A stretch of 64,000 bases of DNA from Amborella trichopoda. Taxonomy: Eukaryota; Streptophyta; Magnoliopsida; Amborellales; Amborellaceae. The stretch covers positions 4,102,636-4,166,635 of the forward strand of contig NW_006499617.1 in the NCBI RefSeq assembly GCF_000471905.2, in the 5' to 3' direction. The notes beneath the pieces were generated by a model. That model made no database searches. It saw only the letters and a program-made list of their open reading frames with translations, and was not told where the DNA came from. This document shows, piece by piece, positions 34,998 through 46,685 of the stretch; positions within the stretch are counted from its first letter, which is position 1, and the number at the start of each line of letters is the position of its first letter. The position numbers and the translations under genes are program-made.

Positions 34998-35530
34998 TGT
35001 CATGGCCCTAGTTGAAGCCCCCGCTTCGATTATGTGACACTTGTCCTGTGGTTTGTTAATGACGAGCCAACCTTCCTACTAAGAGCACAATGATACACCA
35101 ACAAGTCTAGCACTAGTGCGCCCCAACCACACTAGCACCACTACCAAATATGCATCATGCACAAGAGATAGTAGGTACACATACAAGAGTTTCAATAGCC
35201 TTTAGAATTCCATTATATCTCAAGAATGCTAACAAAATCCAAGTATTTCTCACTCTTTTGAGGTATGTTACAAATAAGGAGTCCTTTCCTAATATAGGCC
35301 CTAGGCCTTTCAACCGATGGCATCTGATGTTTAGGAACCTTCTAGTCTCTACATGGTTCAAGACCATTCCACACAGCCCTTCCGTTAGAATATATCTAAA
35401 AGCCCACTAAACTCTCCATTAACGCCTTAAAGCTCTTTAGAACCTTGCTGGCCCAAGTGATAAAAATAATGGGTCATGTATATAATGTACAAGGTATCAA
35501 CATGTATAAATATTAGGGGCGGATCAGACA
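34998..35530 (-). repeat. 5' LTR of the compact Gypsy element
   Basis: 533 bp, plus-strand ends tgtcatgg and cagaca, giving the standard TG..CA termini on the minus strand. Directly next to the tRNA-Met primer-binding site. Confidence 0.88.
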
Positions 35531-35706
35531 ATTGTTAACATTTTAAGGCTCCAAATCTTATTTTATTTTTATTTTGTCTTTTGTCTTAAGAGATTAATCT
35601 CTTACTTAGATAGTAAGAAAATGGATAATATTGCCATAAAAGACCTTTTGTTTTCTCAACTATTTAAAAAGCTATATGGGCAGATCACACCAAACCAGTT
35701 ATAAAT

Positions 35707-36098
35707 GGAAAAAGTTTATAAAGAGTCGAGGCTCTAAACAATCAAATTAGAGCCCACTTCAAAACTTTCATTAGAAGAGGTTGTTTTGATACCCAAATAT
35801 CCTCAAATTGATCATCTCGGCATCAAGATGCATGGACATAAGAAAAAAATGGATTTCAAGTTTAGGAAATAGTGCATCTTATAACACATTTTTGGACCGT
35901 CAATTTCAAGATTTTTAAATTTTCATAGATCTGCTTGATCTACATTATTTTTTAAGCCTTAAATTTTATAATTAAATATAAAAATATATTTTAAAGCTTT
36001 CACAAAGATTCCAGTATGAAAACCATATATCTCGACACTATTTGAAGGTGAGATTTACTTTGATTGTTTAGAGCCTCGGCTCTATTCAAACCGCGCCC
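35707..36098. mobile_element. GGTTT-family MITE (copy 9, complete)
   Basis: Left end ggaaaaagtttataaagagt then cgaggctctaaacaatc; right end gtttagagcctcggctctat then tcaaaccgcgccc. Close match to copy 2 at 4238. It lies just outside the left SBEI/MULE arm. Confidence 0.87.
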
Positions 36099-36149
36099 TT
36101 CATAAATTTTAAATTGCCCACTCTACGTAGGCCTATTTGTTACTTACCC

Positions 36150-37014
36150 AAACAAAAACTAAAATGACACCCTCAACACTTTTGTTTTCCTTTTATGTTT
36201 CTCTCAAAGTGCCTCTCTCTCTCTCTCTCAAAATTTCATTTCTCTCTCTAATATCCAAAGCTGCAGAAACTCCTCTCTCTACATCGTCTCTCTCTCATCT
36301 CTCTCTCTCTAAATAACCCACAGATCAAGTCTAAAACCCTATTGCCCTATACAGCCCAAACCCACCGATCTAAAAAACCCACAGATCTCGGTATCTCTCT
36401 CTATCTTGTCTCTCTCTCTTCCCTCTTCCTTCTTGCACGACCTTCCTCTCTCTTCTTCTCTCACTCATCTTCTTCCTCATTGCTCCCAAAATCAAAAGCA
36501 TCTTGCTCATTGCTCCTAAAATCAAAAGCAATAGTAGAGGATCGAAGATCAAAAGCAGCTCAAAAACCCCAAATCACGATGAATATCTAAAACCCTATAT
36601 TGCCATCAAGAATCTGTTAAAAAACCCCAAATCAAGTATGCAATTTATGGTTGTTTTTTTTTTTTTTTTGCTTTGCTTTTTTTTTTTCCAGTATCCTTGT
36701 ATGTGTTGATTAACAATAAGTTTTGTTTTGATGTTGTTTTACTCTTCTCTCTGGTTTTATACTCTTGGGATTTTCTTACAGTGCCAAGATTTGTGCATGA
36801 GGTAAGATTTACACTTGAATATTTTTAAATCAAGTTCTGAGTTCTCAACTAGTTTTCACGGTTACCATTATTGATCATAAATTTGAATTTTTATTATTGA
36901 TTACTTGCTTGACTAGAAGATTGGGCATCATTCCGCTATTGCAACTGCTATCAAAGACACTAGTATTACAACTCATTAAGAAATGGAGAATATGGATATC
37001 TTTCATGTGGACCC
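36150..37014 (+). repeat. Left inverted arm (outer part)
   Basis: Reverse-complement partner of 51985-51130. It contains CT-rich leader sequence with tctctctc tracts and the phrases ccaccgatctaaaaaaccca and tgctcccaaaatcaaaagca shared by both arms, an intron, the 20-base exon and the start of the next SBEI exon. The arm resumes at 44855 after the Copia insertion. Confidence 0.85.
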
Positions 37015-38970
37015 TGTTGGGTTTATGTGGTCTTAAAAGGCCTTATGAAAGTTTGTATGAGCATTTTATATAGTGGAACATAAACTCAATAGGAGTGTGG
37101 TCCTTTTGTGGGCCATACTAAGCAAATGTTACTTGCTGATACTTGGACTAGGCTCAAAGAGCTAACCCATCCAAGGTTTGGAAATACCCAAGATACCTGG
37201 GCATAGGGATCGATCGAGAATGGTTTAGTAGGTTATCCCTTGATGAGGTTGGAGTATGCCCCGATGAGAGCCAAGGGACTGTATGGCCCTTGCGTGTGAT
37301 GAAAAGCCTTTAGAGACAGAGCTAAAACCTCATCGCTATATCATCACACAACGTATACATAGATAGCCGTTTTGAGATTCACCAATGAGGGTAAAGCGTG
37401 TACATATGCGAGAGATTACCCTATGTACTATAGAGTCATGGTTGCATCATGGTCTGGAGGACCATGATTTTTATCTCTAGAGGAGAACCTGAAATCTATA
37501 AACTAGGATTGCGTCCCCTAGTCTATTGACTGACTTTGGTGGTCCAATCATGACCCCCCGCAGTGGACTGTGTGAGTCATGGGAACTGCTGGGTCAGTTT
37601 GAGAAAACTAGGCGGATCGTGATTCGCAGTTGAAGGTGGAGTGCTCCCATGTATTGATAATTTTTTGGTTCTAACGAATCAGATTCCCATCAAAATTAAT
37701 TAATTTTAATTAATTTTATATTATGCATTTTTTAGAATAATTATTTGAACTTTTGTGAATCTTTTGATATTTTATGTTTGTCATTTGGATTTATAAATTA
37801 AGAGAAATTAAAACTTCAATATTTTAAATAAAATATAAGATTTAAAAATTCTAAATATGAAATAAAATATTTTCTTAAAATATATATAGGACCTCCATAA
37901 AATATGGGGTCCAAAATTTAAAAAGATGTGGATTAGGTGGAGCCCATATGTGGCCACCAAAAAGGGGCACACCTCATTCATTCACTATAATATTCTTGGG
38001 AATAATGTTTATCCTCTTGGTTGGCTTATCTTTTTAGGTATAACCAACATATGTGATAAAGTTGAATATTTGAGATATTTACTAAATCTTTGAATCAATA
38101 TTGATTGATCTAATAATAAGGGTTGGATATATTAAAATATAAGTTTTTCTTATTTGATGGGAATAAATTTAGGAAAGGGATGATAAGGCTCTAGCTCATC
38201 TCTTTAAATCTTGATGGTGAATCAAAGAGATGGATAACTCAAATCTCTGACCCTAAAAGTCTCCTTAGATCGACAATTGAGATTTGACCCTACGAATTGA
38301 GGTAAAATCTATGGCATAAAAAATCTGTAAAAAAAGTCTCCCCTCATAAAATGAGATACGTATTCTCTTATCTCTCTTTAAGAATTCTCTCTCCCTACCC
38401 CAAAATTTAGCTCTCTCTGGAAGAGCTTTGGATTACCAAAGGGAGGCATACCCCAATTTTTTTCTCTCTCCAAGTGGCACCATGTTTTGGTAGCACGCAT
38501 CACCTCTGTTCTTTATAGGTTACAAAGAGGTAGAACTCCTGGCGAGTAGATCTCTCCCTCTCTCTTCATATTCATCTCTCATCTCTCTAAAATTATGTTA
38601 AAAGGCTTGATCAAGATTAAGTCATTAAATGGATTTTTGCCATAGTAGGAAAATCAACATACTGATCATAGATCCCGAGCACCATCGGAAGGAGGAGACA
38701 TAACGTGGGGTGTACTAAGCCCGGTTGAAGTAATCTCCGGCAATTTTACCATTTTAAATATTTACTTCTCGTCTTATAAAGCAATAAAGTCTAGTTTTGT
38801 TTCTTGAATAAAGAATTGTATTATGTAGCAATTGAGAAGCGATTTTATTTTTATTTTATTTATTTCAAGACTGGTTCGATTATAATTGGATATTGTAAGT
38901 GATCTTACCGGTGTAGGGGTAAAAGATTTTTTTTATATCTACATCGTGCTTTTTTCATAAAGTACTTTCA
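37015..38970 (+). repeat. 5' LTR of the nested Copia element
   Basis: 1956 bp with ends TGTTGGGTTTATGTGG and AAGTACTTTCA. Matches 42677-44849 except for point changes and one insertion in the other copy. Confidence 0.92.
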
Positions 38971-41949
38971 TTGGTATCAAAGCAAGGTTGATATTTGAAG
39001 CCATTAGATGTTTTTTCCCCTTTATTGAGTCGAGATCAAGTTTGAGAACGAGATGTAAGATAGTTATTAATCGTTGTGGTCAAGTAATACATCCCGGTTA
39101 AGAATTATTGATCTATTCAAAACACCGAGAAAGGCACTTTGCATAATGAGTATGTGCTATTTGGAGCAGTTATATAAAGACGATAATGATGTATTTATCT
39201 ACTGTATATTAAAGTGATTTTGTATGTCTTTGAGAATAGGATCTACCTACAAAATTCCAGTAGGAGATCCTAAAGGAATTGAGAGTTATGGACTCATGAT
39301 TGAAAGGTGCTAGTTTTGACCCTGCAAAATCCAGGAACTGTCCATTGAGTTCCATGATTTTTCCTACCAATGATATGATTTTATTTCTTGCTGAAATTTT
39401 ACTATGACTCATAAAATTGAGTATACTTTAATAAAAAAAAAAAAAATTCATCTAAAAATTATTTATGGTTTGAAAGATATGATCGATTTATTGAAAGGTG
39501 CGCAAGTGTTGTTTTCTACAACAAAAATTATTTCCATGACTTGGAAGTCAATATTTTATTTCTATTCTTAACAGAATATTTTATGGCTCACACTATTTGA
39601 GTCTAGTCTCTAATGAAATTTATTTGAGAGGGAAATATTTATGGGAAAAGAGGAATAAAAAATTTGAATTGAAGAGAGGTCATCATGAATTTTCTGCAAT
39701 TACGGTGTGCTCTTCATTGAGACTTAAAAAACTATAATTATCAAGCCTACTTAATAGAGTGATATGAGGCTTGTGGAAATATATGTGCCACTATTATGTG
39801 TCTACTTTTAAACCAAATTATTTTGAAAGAAAACTCCACAAGGATAGAGATACAATGCAATTTTACTAGACAGTATTCATCTTGAAATTCTGCAGTATGA
39901 GTTATTTTGTGAAGTGTATATCTACTTATTTATTTCTCTGAAGGAAGATATTATTTGGGACTCACACCATGATGTTATGATTTGGTTTTGAGTCTAGTTT
40001 TCAACACAAGAGATTTCAGGAAGAAATTCTTTAAGGTTTGAGAGAAACAATTTTTTATTGAGAGATACTCAACTTGATTTTCTGTTGAGAAAATTGCATT
40101 GTGATGTAAAAAGTCACTAAAAGCTAGACTCAATAAATAATGTGATTTAGGGATGGAACTAAGGACTATTTTATATTTTTTAATATATTTCAGTACTCAA
40201 AAGGATTTTGAGAGAAACTCTTTATGAGTTGAGAGATATCATATTTTTATCATGGGATGTTCATGTTCTATTCTGCAGTAAATTAAAAGATGTGGCATGT
40301 TAATGCACATATTTGGATTTCCAGTAATGGAGACATTTTTAAGGCTCATTTAAAAGGGGTTTTATAATGTGCCACATGTGGTTTATTATAATAAAACTTC
40401 AGAGAGAGGTAATACAGAGCTGGTAAGGTACGACACACTATATGAAGAGTGTTCGATCTGGGAACAATAAAGAGAAGAAATACATTACCTATAACATCTT
40501 TGTTTTTTCGAAATGAAGGGATACATAGAAAATCTTGGAGGTAGCTAAGAAAAGTTAAAGATCAATGGGATAATCAAATTTGTGATATTTGAAATGATGG
40601 GATGAAGAAGATTTTCTTTACGATGAGAGAAAGCGAGAATCCAAGTGCCGAAGAGATGGACACATCGTGACATGTGAAATCGAAGACCAATATATTCTTC
40701 ATAAATTATATGCTTTCCAAAATCATCAAACGACTGTAAAAGCAATGAATCAAGAAAACCCAAGCACCACACTACATGTTTTGGAGGTATTAAATATATC
40801 CCACATTACATGGGAAGGTTATATATGGAAAAATGATTCAATTACTTTTTATATACTTTAGTTATATTTTGGCTAATTGTTTTATGAATATATATGTGGT
40901 ATATAGACATTAAGTGATATGTGCTAACAAATTTGAAAGAGCCCATTTATGAATACCATGTTTTATGGTACCTCCTTGTGCTAAGAGTACGAACTACTTA
41001 AGGTAGTGATACACATGGAGATGTGATTTGATCAAGGGTTTTGAGTTTTAAGTATGAAACATGAGAAATAGGTATGGCTCATTCAAATATGTAAGCACAA
41101 AGGGAGTGTTCTGATGGAACTCGATCTTAGTGACCATCCTCCCAATAATGTCCAGTAATATGATGCGTTGCATGTGATGATGATCTCTTCATAAAGTCTC
41201 TATTTTTACCAAAAAGAAATTTTTGTCAAGATTTTGATAACCATTCTTTAGTCATGTTTTATTTTAGATAAAATTGTAATATGGACTTTATGACTTGTTT
41301 TTGTAACTGTAAACATAACTTGGTAGGTGAATGCAGTAAAATAATTTTTAAAGACTAAACATATATTATAATATTGAATTGGATGTTTTGAGAAAACTCT
41401 ATAGTCATGTTAGATCCACTAATTCTTTATGAAAAATTATTTTATACCGTCATACTATTATCTAACCATTGCTTCTGCATACCAAGTCAATTTTTTTTTA
41501 AAAGGAAAAAACCATTATGCCTTCAAGGTATTTATAAAATTGAGAGAAAAATTGTCATGCATAAGTTTTTAAATAACCATATGCCTTGTGATAGTTATTT
41601 AGAATCCTCAATTAGCTAAGACCTTGAACCATATGGTAGCTAAGACCTTGAACCATATAGAATGTTGTAGGAAAGCTATCTTATTAGGCTTCCTTGACAC
41701 ATGTTATATTGATTAGATATCTTGGTTTGTATGGATTTACTACCACGATGACTAGTGTGGTTGAACCTTTGTGGTTTATAAAGATTTTGCATATTGTGAA
41801 ACCAATGGGCATTGAATTACTTATTGCATGAGACTTGCTATGCTTCCTCATGATATAGACATAAGAATGTTGAGAATGTATATATTGTATGTGCAATAAT
41901 TGAGTGGGAGCTGCTACAGTCCCATGTTTTTTTTAGCTACTTGGATATT

Positions 41950-42290
41950 CAGATATACAGATGCAAGTTATCTCAAGGATTCAGATAATGTGAAGTCTAC
42001 ATATGATACGTGTTCATGCTTGGAGGGTGAACAGCTGCTTAGAAATAAAAAAAAATAGGATGCGATAGCATTGTTCATTATAGAGGCAAAATATGTGGCA
42101 TACTATTTGGCGGCCAAGGAGGCTGTATGGATTAAAAACAAATTTAATCGACTTGACTTTCAACCCGTGCGTTGTGAGACAGTGAGGATTTCTATGACAA
42201 CACAGCAACGATATGCATGTAAAAAGGAACCATGATTTCATAATAACTCCAAGCATATAAAACTAAATATTCTAATGTTTGACAGGTCAG
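41950..42290 (+). pseudogene. Copia RNase H remnant
   Basis: Translated pieces read FRYTDASYLKDSDNVKSTYD (compare the usual DADWAGD..RKSTSGY of Copia RNase H) and IIEAKYVAYYLAAKEAVWIK (compare TEAEYVA..EA.KEAVWL), then HNNSKHIKLNI (compare the KHIDIRYHF helix). Stops and frame changes lie between them. This is the only clearly recognisable pol domain in the element and places it in Ty1/Copia. Confidence 0.8.
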
Positions 42291-42676
42291 CTGCAACAAC
42301 AGACTATGTTGTTGTTCACCCATGAAACCCAGATGTGTGGCGCTGGTTGTATAGCTACAGAAAGAAGCGGCATGTTTGAAGAACTCCTTTAAGCCTATGA
42401 ATATTTGATCCCATGCGATGAGGATACGTGATGATTTTCTGTGACAACAGGTCCATGATTCGCGATGCGATATGAAAGATGGACTACGACTACTTTCGGG
42501 AAGAGATCCGAGCATCAAAGAGATAGAAGTGTTACCTCTATGAGTCCATTTGTGAAATGATTGATGGCGAAGACCATGATTAATGTATTGAGAGAGACTG
42601 TTATTAGGAGAGACAAATAAGGATGAGAGAAAGTGAGGAAAAGAGAATGTAAGGCCTTCAAAGGGTAAGTGGGAGA

Positions 42677-44849
42677 TGTTGGGTTTATGTGGCCTTTAAA
42701 GGCCTTATGAGAGCTTGTATGAACATTTTATGTAGTGGAACATAAACCCAGTGGGAGTGTGGTCCTTTTGTGGACCATACTAGGTAAATGTTATTTGCTG
42801 ATACTCGGACTAAACTCAACGAGCAAGGCCAGTCGAGATTTGGAAAAACCCAAGATACATGGGCATAGGGATCTACCGAGAAGGGTTTAGTGGGTTATTC
42901 CTTGATGGGGTCGGAGTATGCCTAGATGAGAGCCAAGGGACTGTGTGGCCCTTGCGTGTGATGAATAACCTTTAGAGATAAGGCTAAAACATCATCATTA
43001 TATCATTATACGGTATGTACATAGATAACCGTTTTGAGATTCACCAATGAGGGTGAAGCATGCATATGTGCGAGAGATGACCCCTATGCACTATAGAGTC
43101 ATGGTTGCATCATGGTCTAAAGGACCATGATTTTTGTCTCAAAGGGAGAACCTGAAATCCATAAACTGAGATTGCATCCCCAAGTCTATTGGTTGACTTT
43201 GGCGGTCCAATCGTGAGCCCCCGCAGTGGATTGTGGGTCATGAAAACTGCCGGGTTAGTTTGAGAAAGCTAAGCGGATCGTGATTCACAGTTGAAGGTAG
43301 AGTGCTCCCACGTATTGATAATTTCTTAGATCTAACGGATCTGATTCCTATCAAAATTAATTAATTTTATGTTATGTGATTTTTAGAATATTTATTTGAA
43401 TTTTTGTGAATCTTCTGATATTTTATTTTTGTCATTTGGATTAATAAATTAAGAAAAACTAAAATTTTAATATTTTAAATAAAATATAAGATTTAAAAAT
43501 TCTAAATATGAAATAAAATAATTTCTAAAAAAATATATGAGACCTCCATAAAATATGTGATCCAAAATTTAAAAAGATGTGGATTAGGTAACGCCCACAT
43601 GTGGCCACCAAAAAGGGCGCACGCCCCAGCCATTCACGTAATATTCTTGGGAATAATGTTTATCGTCTTGGTTGGCTTATCTTTTTAGGTATAACCAATT
43701 TATGTGATAAGGTTGAATATTTGAGATATTTACTAAATCTTTGAATCAATATTGGTTGATCTAATAATTAAGGATTAGATATATTAAAATATAAGTTTTT
43801 CTTATTTGAAGGAAATAGATTTAGGAAATAAAGGATAATGCTCTATCTCATCTCTTTGAATCTTGATGGTGGTTCAAAGATGGATAGCTCAAATCTCTCA
43901 CCCAAGTCTCCTTAGATCGACAATTGAGATTTGACCCTACGAATTGAGGTAAAATCTATGGCATAAAAAGGTCTTCCATCATAAAATGAGATACGTATTC
44001 TCTTCTCTCTCTTTAAAAATTCTCTCTGCCTACCCCAAAATTTGGCTCTCGCTACAAAGTGCCTTGGATTACCAAAAGGAGGCATACCCGAATTTTTTTC
44101 TCTCTCCAAGTTGCACCATGTTTTGGTGGCTCGCATCACCTTTGTTCTTTATGGGTGGCAAAGGGGTGGAACCTTTTGCTAGTAGACCTCTTCCTCTCTC
44201 TTCATATTCATTTCTCATCTCTCTAAAATCAAGCTAAGAGGATTGATTACTAAGAAACTGCAAGAAACCTCAGATATAGGGAAAACTGAGGAAGAAACAG
44301 ACGTAGAAATAAAAAGAACTTCTGAAACGAAGGATAGAAAGAACTTATGAAATGAAGGGGACTGAATAGGAAAAAGAGGGATCAAACGAAGAAGACCCTT
44401 CACTTTTTTGTTCAGAAGAAAAGGGGGATCCAGACAAAATAGATGAAAGAGAAGGAGTGAATGGAAAAGAAAAAACAAAGGATCACTTCAACCTCAATGA
44501 AAAATGGTAAGTGGATTTTTGCCATAGGATATTCGGCGTGGGGTGTACTAAGCTCCTCGGGAGGAGGAGACTCGACGTGGGGTGTACTAAACCCGGTTGA
44601 GATAATCTCTGGTAAGTTTACCTTTTAAAATATTTACTTCTCTTCCCATAAAGCAATAAAGTCTAGTTTTTTTTTCTTGAATAAAGAATTGTATTTGAAT
44701 ATGTAGCAATTGAAAATCGATTTTATTTTTATTTTATTTATTTCAAGAGTGGTTCGATTATAATTGGATATTGTAAGTGATCTTGCCGGTGTAGGGATAA
44801 AAGATTTTTTTTTATATCTACACCGTGCTTTTTTCATAAAGTACTTTCA
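42677..44849 (+). repeat. 3' LTR of the nested Copia element, with an extra insert
   Basis: 2173 bp, same termini as the 5' LTR. About 220 bp of purine-rich DNA at roughly 44255-44495 is absent from the 5' LTR. A short ctcgacgtggggtgtactaa duplication is also present near 44570. Confidence 0.9.
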
Positions 44850-46685
44850 GATCCCTACTTAGAAAAGTATAAGGATCATCTGTTTTATCGATGGAGGAGA
44901 TATACAGAGCAGAAAGAAGCGATTGAGAAGTATGAAGGAAGCCTTGAGGACTTTGCACAAGGTAGATTTTGTCTTTAGGAACCTTTCACATTTAGATTTA
45001 CTAATTTTGAGGGAGGAAAGGGTGTGCGTTTTGTTTTTTAGTTTTCTTTTTTTTTTGGGGTGCGGGATGGTTGGTAAAATAGGCCCTTGTGAAACAAAGC
45101 ATGTGATTGGAAATATGATTCTTCTCTATGTAGGTTATTTGAAGTCTGGCTTCATTAGAGAAGATGACAGCATTGTGTATCGAGAGTGGGCACCAGTAGC
45201 GCAGTGAGTTTTCCATTCTTTTCATCTAATTCTCCTTAGAGTTTTCCTTTTATGGGCTAAAGCTATTTTCCTCAGTATTCTGTAAATGCAAATCATGGAG
45301 AAGGAAATAACCTGCAAGTTAATCTTTTTTGGTCAGTTTTTTACCAACTATTGGTGGATGATAATACTGAATTTTTCATGGCTTTGATCCCGCAAACTAC
45401 AATAATTTCTGAGTCAATACTATTTTCGTATTTTCTTTTTCCTTTTTTATCAACCCAGTGTCATCCTTTGGAAGTAATTGATATCCAAAGCGCATCTAGT
45501 CACTGCTGGATGGTGTTGAGATCTCTGGACTTCTCCCAACATTTCAGTTGTTTTGGTTTTAAGTGCTCCAGGAAACTGCTATATCTGGGCCTCATAGATA
45601 CAAAAGGTCAGGGTTCCACATTTGGTCATCGAGGATTTTGTTGGTTACAAATATGAATGTTTACAAAGAGCTACCAATGTCTTTGGAGTTCAAATCAAAT
45701 AAGTATATTTTGAAAACAAGATCAATCAAGCTGAAAAGCAGGATATGGTTTTCTAAAGATCTTCTAAAAATGTTGTCTACACTTGCATTTAGTGTTTTCT
45801 AGACCCTCGTCATCATCTTGCAATCATCATCATCTATTATTATTTTTATACATAATCATAAATTCATTGGAAGCTGTGTACATCAAGTTGCACCCTGTAA
45901 TGTGCCATTTCTCAAATGTATAAAACTAGCATTCATTGTATCAGTTCATGAGACCATTGACACTCTTTGATTCACACTTCTATGGGGTCCTTCTATGGGG
46001 TCATGTCCCATAACTCTTGAATGCAGCCATCAATCAAATTATGCAGAATAGTAGTCACATTTGTGAACTATAGTAGTGAGGCAAATGGTCCACTATCACA
46101 TGGTAATGGCTGGTGTCTTTTGCATGGGTCCCACTTCAATGAAGCCAGGCATTTTGATTTCTAATTTTTAATTTGTTTGATTTTCTATGAAATTGTGTGC
46201 TTATGCTTATTGTTTTTTGTCACCATTGCTTAGATAATAATAATGTCCAGATTATTCCATAGGAGGTACCATTTCCAATGTCAAAAAGGTGAAGCTTTTC
46301 ATTATAATTCAGAAGGGGAAAGTTATATCTAATGCTTGAATTGAAAAGCTAGTCTATTTCTAATGTGTTGTAGCTATACGATATGCTACCAAATTAAATA
46401 TAAGTTTCCAATTATTTCTGGCAATGATCCACCGATGACATTTTGTTTGTTTTTCTAAATAATAGATCATCTTTATGTTGAAATGCACAATTAATTGTTT
46501 TTTTTTTAAAAAAATAAATTTTCCCTTACTTAAAAATAACTTATATTTTTGTATTTTAATGTAGGGAAGCACAACTTATTGGGGATTTCAATGGATGGAA
46601 TGGATCCAACCACAATATGGTAAAAAACCAATTTGAAGTCTGGACAATCAAGATCCCGGACTACACTATTGAAAATTCAATAGTG

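Larger units (their letters stand above)
32172..35530 (-). mobile_element. Compact Gypsy-type LTR element with gag-protease only (TR-GAG-like)
   Basis: Two LTRs flank a minus-strand interior of 2.24 kb. Beside the right LTR lies the primer-binding site (minus: tggtatcagagc, 34986-34997), complementary to initiator tRNA-Met. Beside the left LTR lies a polypurine tract (minus: aggtgggggagaa, 32756-32768). The interior encodes gag then an aspartic protease. No reverse transcriptase, RNase H or integrase is present, and the 0.3-0.5 kb between protease and PPT encodes only a basic tail. No clear target duplication was found. Confidence 0.85.
37015..44849 (+). mobile_element. Ty1/Copia LTR retrotransposon nested in SBEI exon b
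   Basis: Two long LTRs (37015-38970 and 42677-44849) flank a 3.7-kb interior. The target duplication is gaccc (37010-37014) and gatcc (44850-44854), one mismatch, inside an SBEI exon. Primer-binding site tggtatcaaagcaagg (38972-38987) directly follows the 5' LTR and fits initiator tRNA-Met. The purine-rich gggtaagtgggaga (42663-42676) precedes the 3' LTR. Coding sequence is badly decayed. RNase H is recognisable at about 41950-42290: FRYTDASYL, then IIEAKYVAYYLAAKEAVWIK, then a HIK motif. No long frame survives, so the element is dead or non-autonomous. Confidence 0.92.
36782..46664 (+). pseudogene. Starch branching enzyme I-like gene fragment (left arm and beyond)
   Basis: Four exon pieces with good splice sites. 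Exon a, 36782-36801, ends catgag/gtaaga. Exon b, 36917-37014 continued at 44855-44961, reads KIGHHSAIATAIKD, then EMENMDIFHVDP and YLEKYKDHLFYRWRRYTEQK, EAIEKYEGSLEDFAQ. Exon c, 45134-45203, reads GYLKSGFIREDDSIVYREWA. Exon d, from 46565, reads EAQLIGDFNGWNGSNHNM, VKNQFEVWTIKI. This is the N-terminal region and carbohydrate-binding CBM48-like part of plant branching enzyme I, which forms alpha-1,6 branches in plastid starch. The catalytic barrel is absent. A TAA at 36977-36979 (GAA in the right arm) and the Copia insertion break exon b. The fragment ends in a short palindrome at 46664-46685. Intron retention shows it came from genomic DNA, not mRNA. Confidence 0.85.

Noticed and set aside
34982..34998. 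tRNA-Met-like sequence ttgctctgatacca
   Set aside because: It is the complement of a retrotransposon primer-binding site, not a tRNA gene; no cloverleaf surrounds it.
36342..36590. Frame with Ser-rich product, possible plastid transit peptide of SBEI
   Set aside because: The frame is CT-repeat leader sequence and differs in length between the two arms. A transit peptide role is possible but not supported.
44215..44478. 87-codon minus-strand frame in the 3' LTR
   Set aside because: Comes from the purine-rich insert; Phe/Leu/Ser-rich product with no family resemblance.
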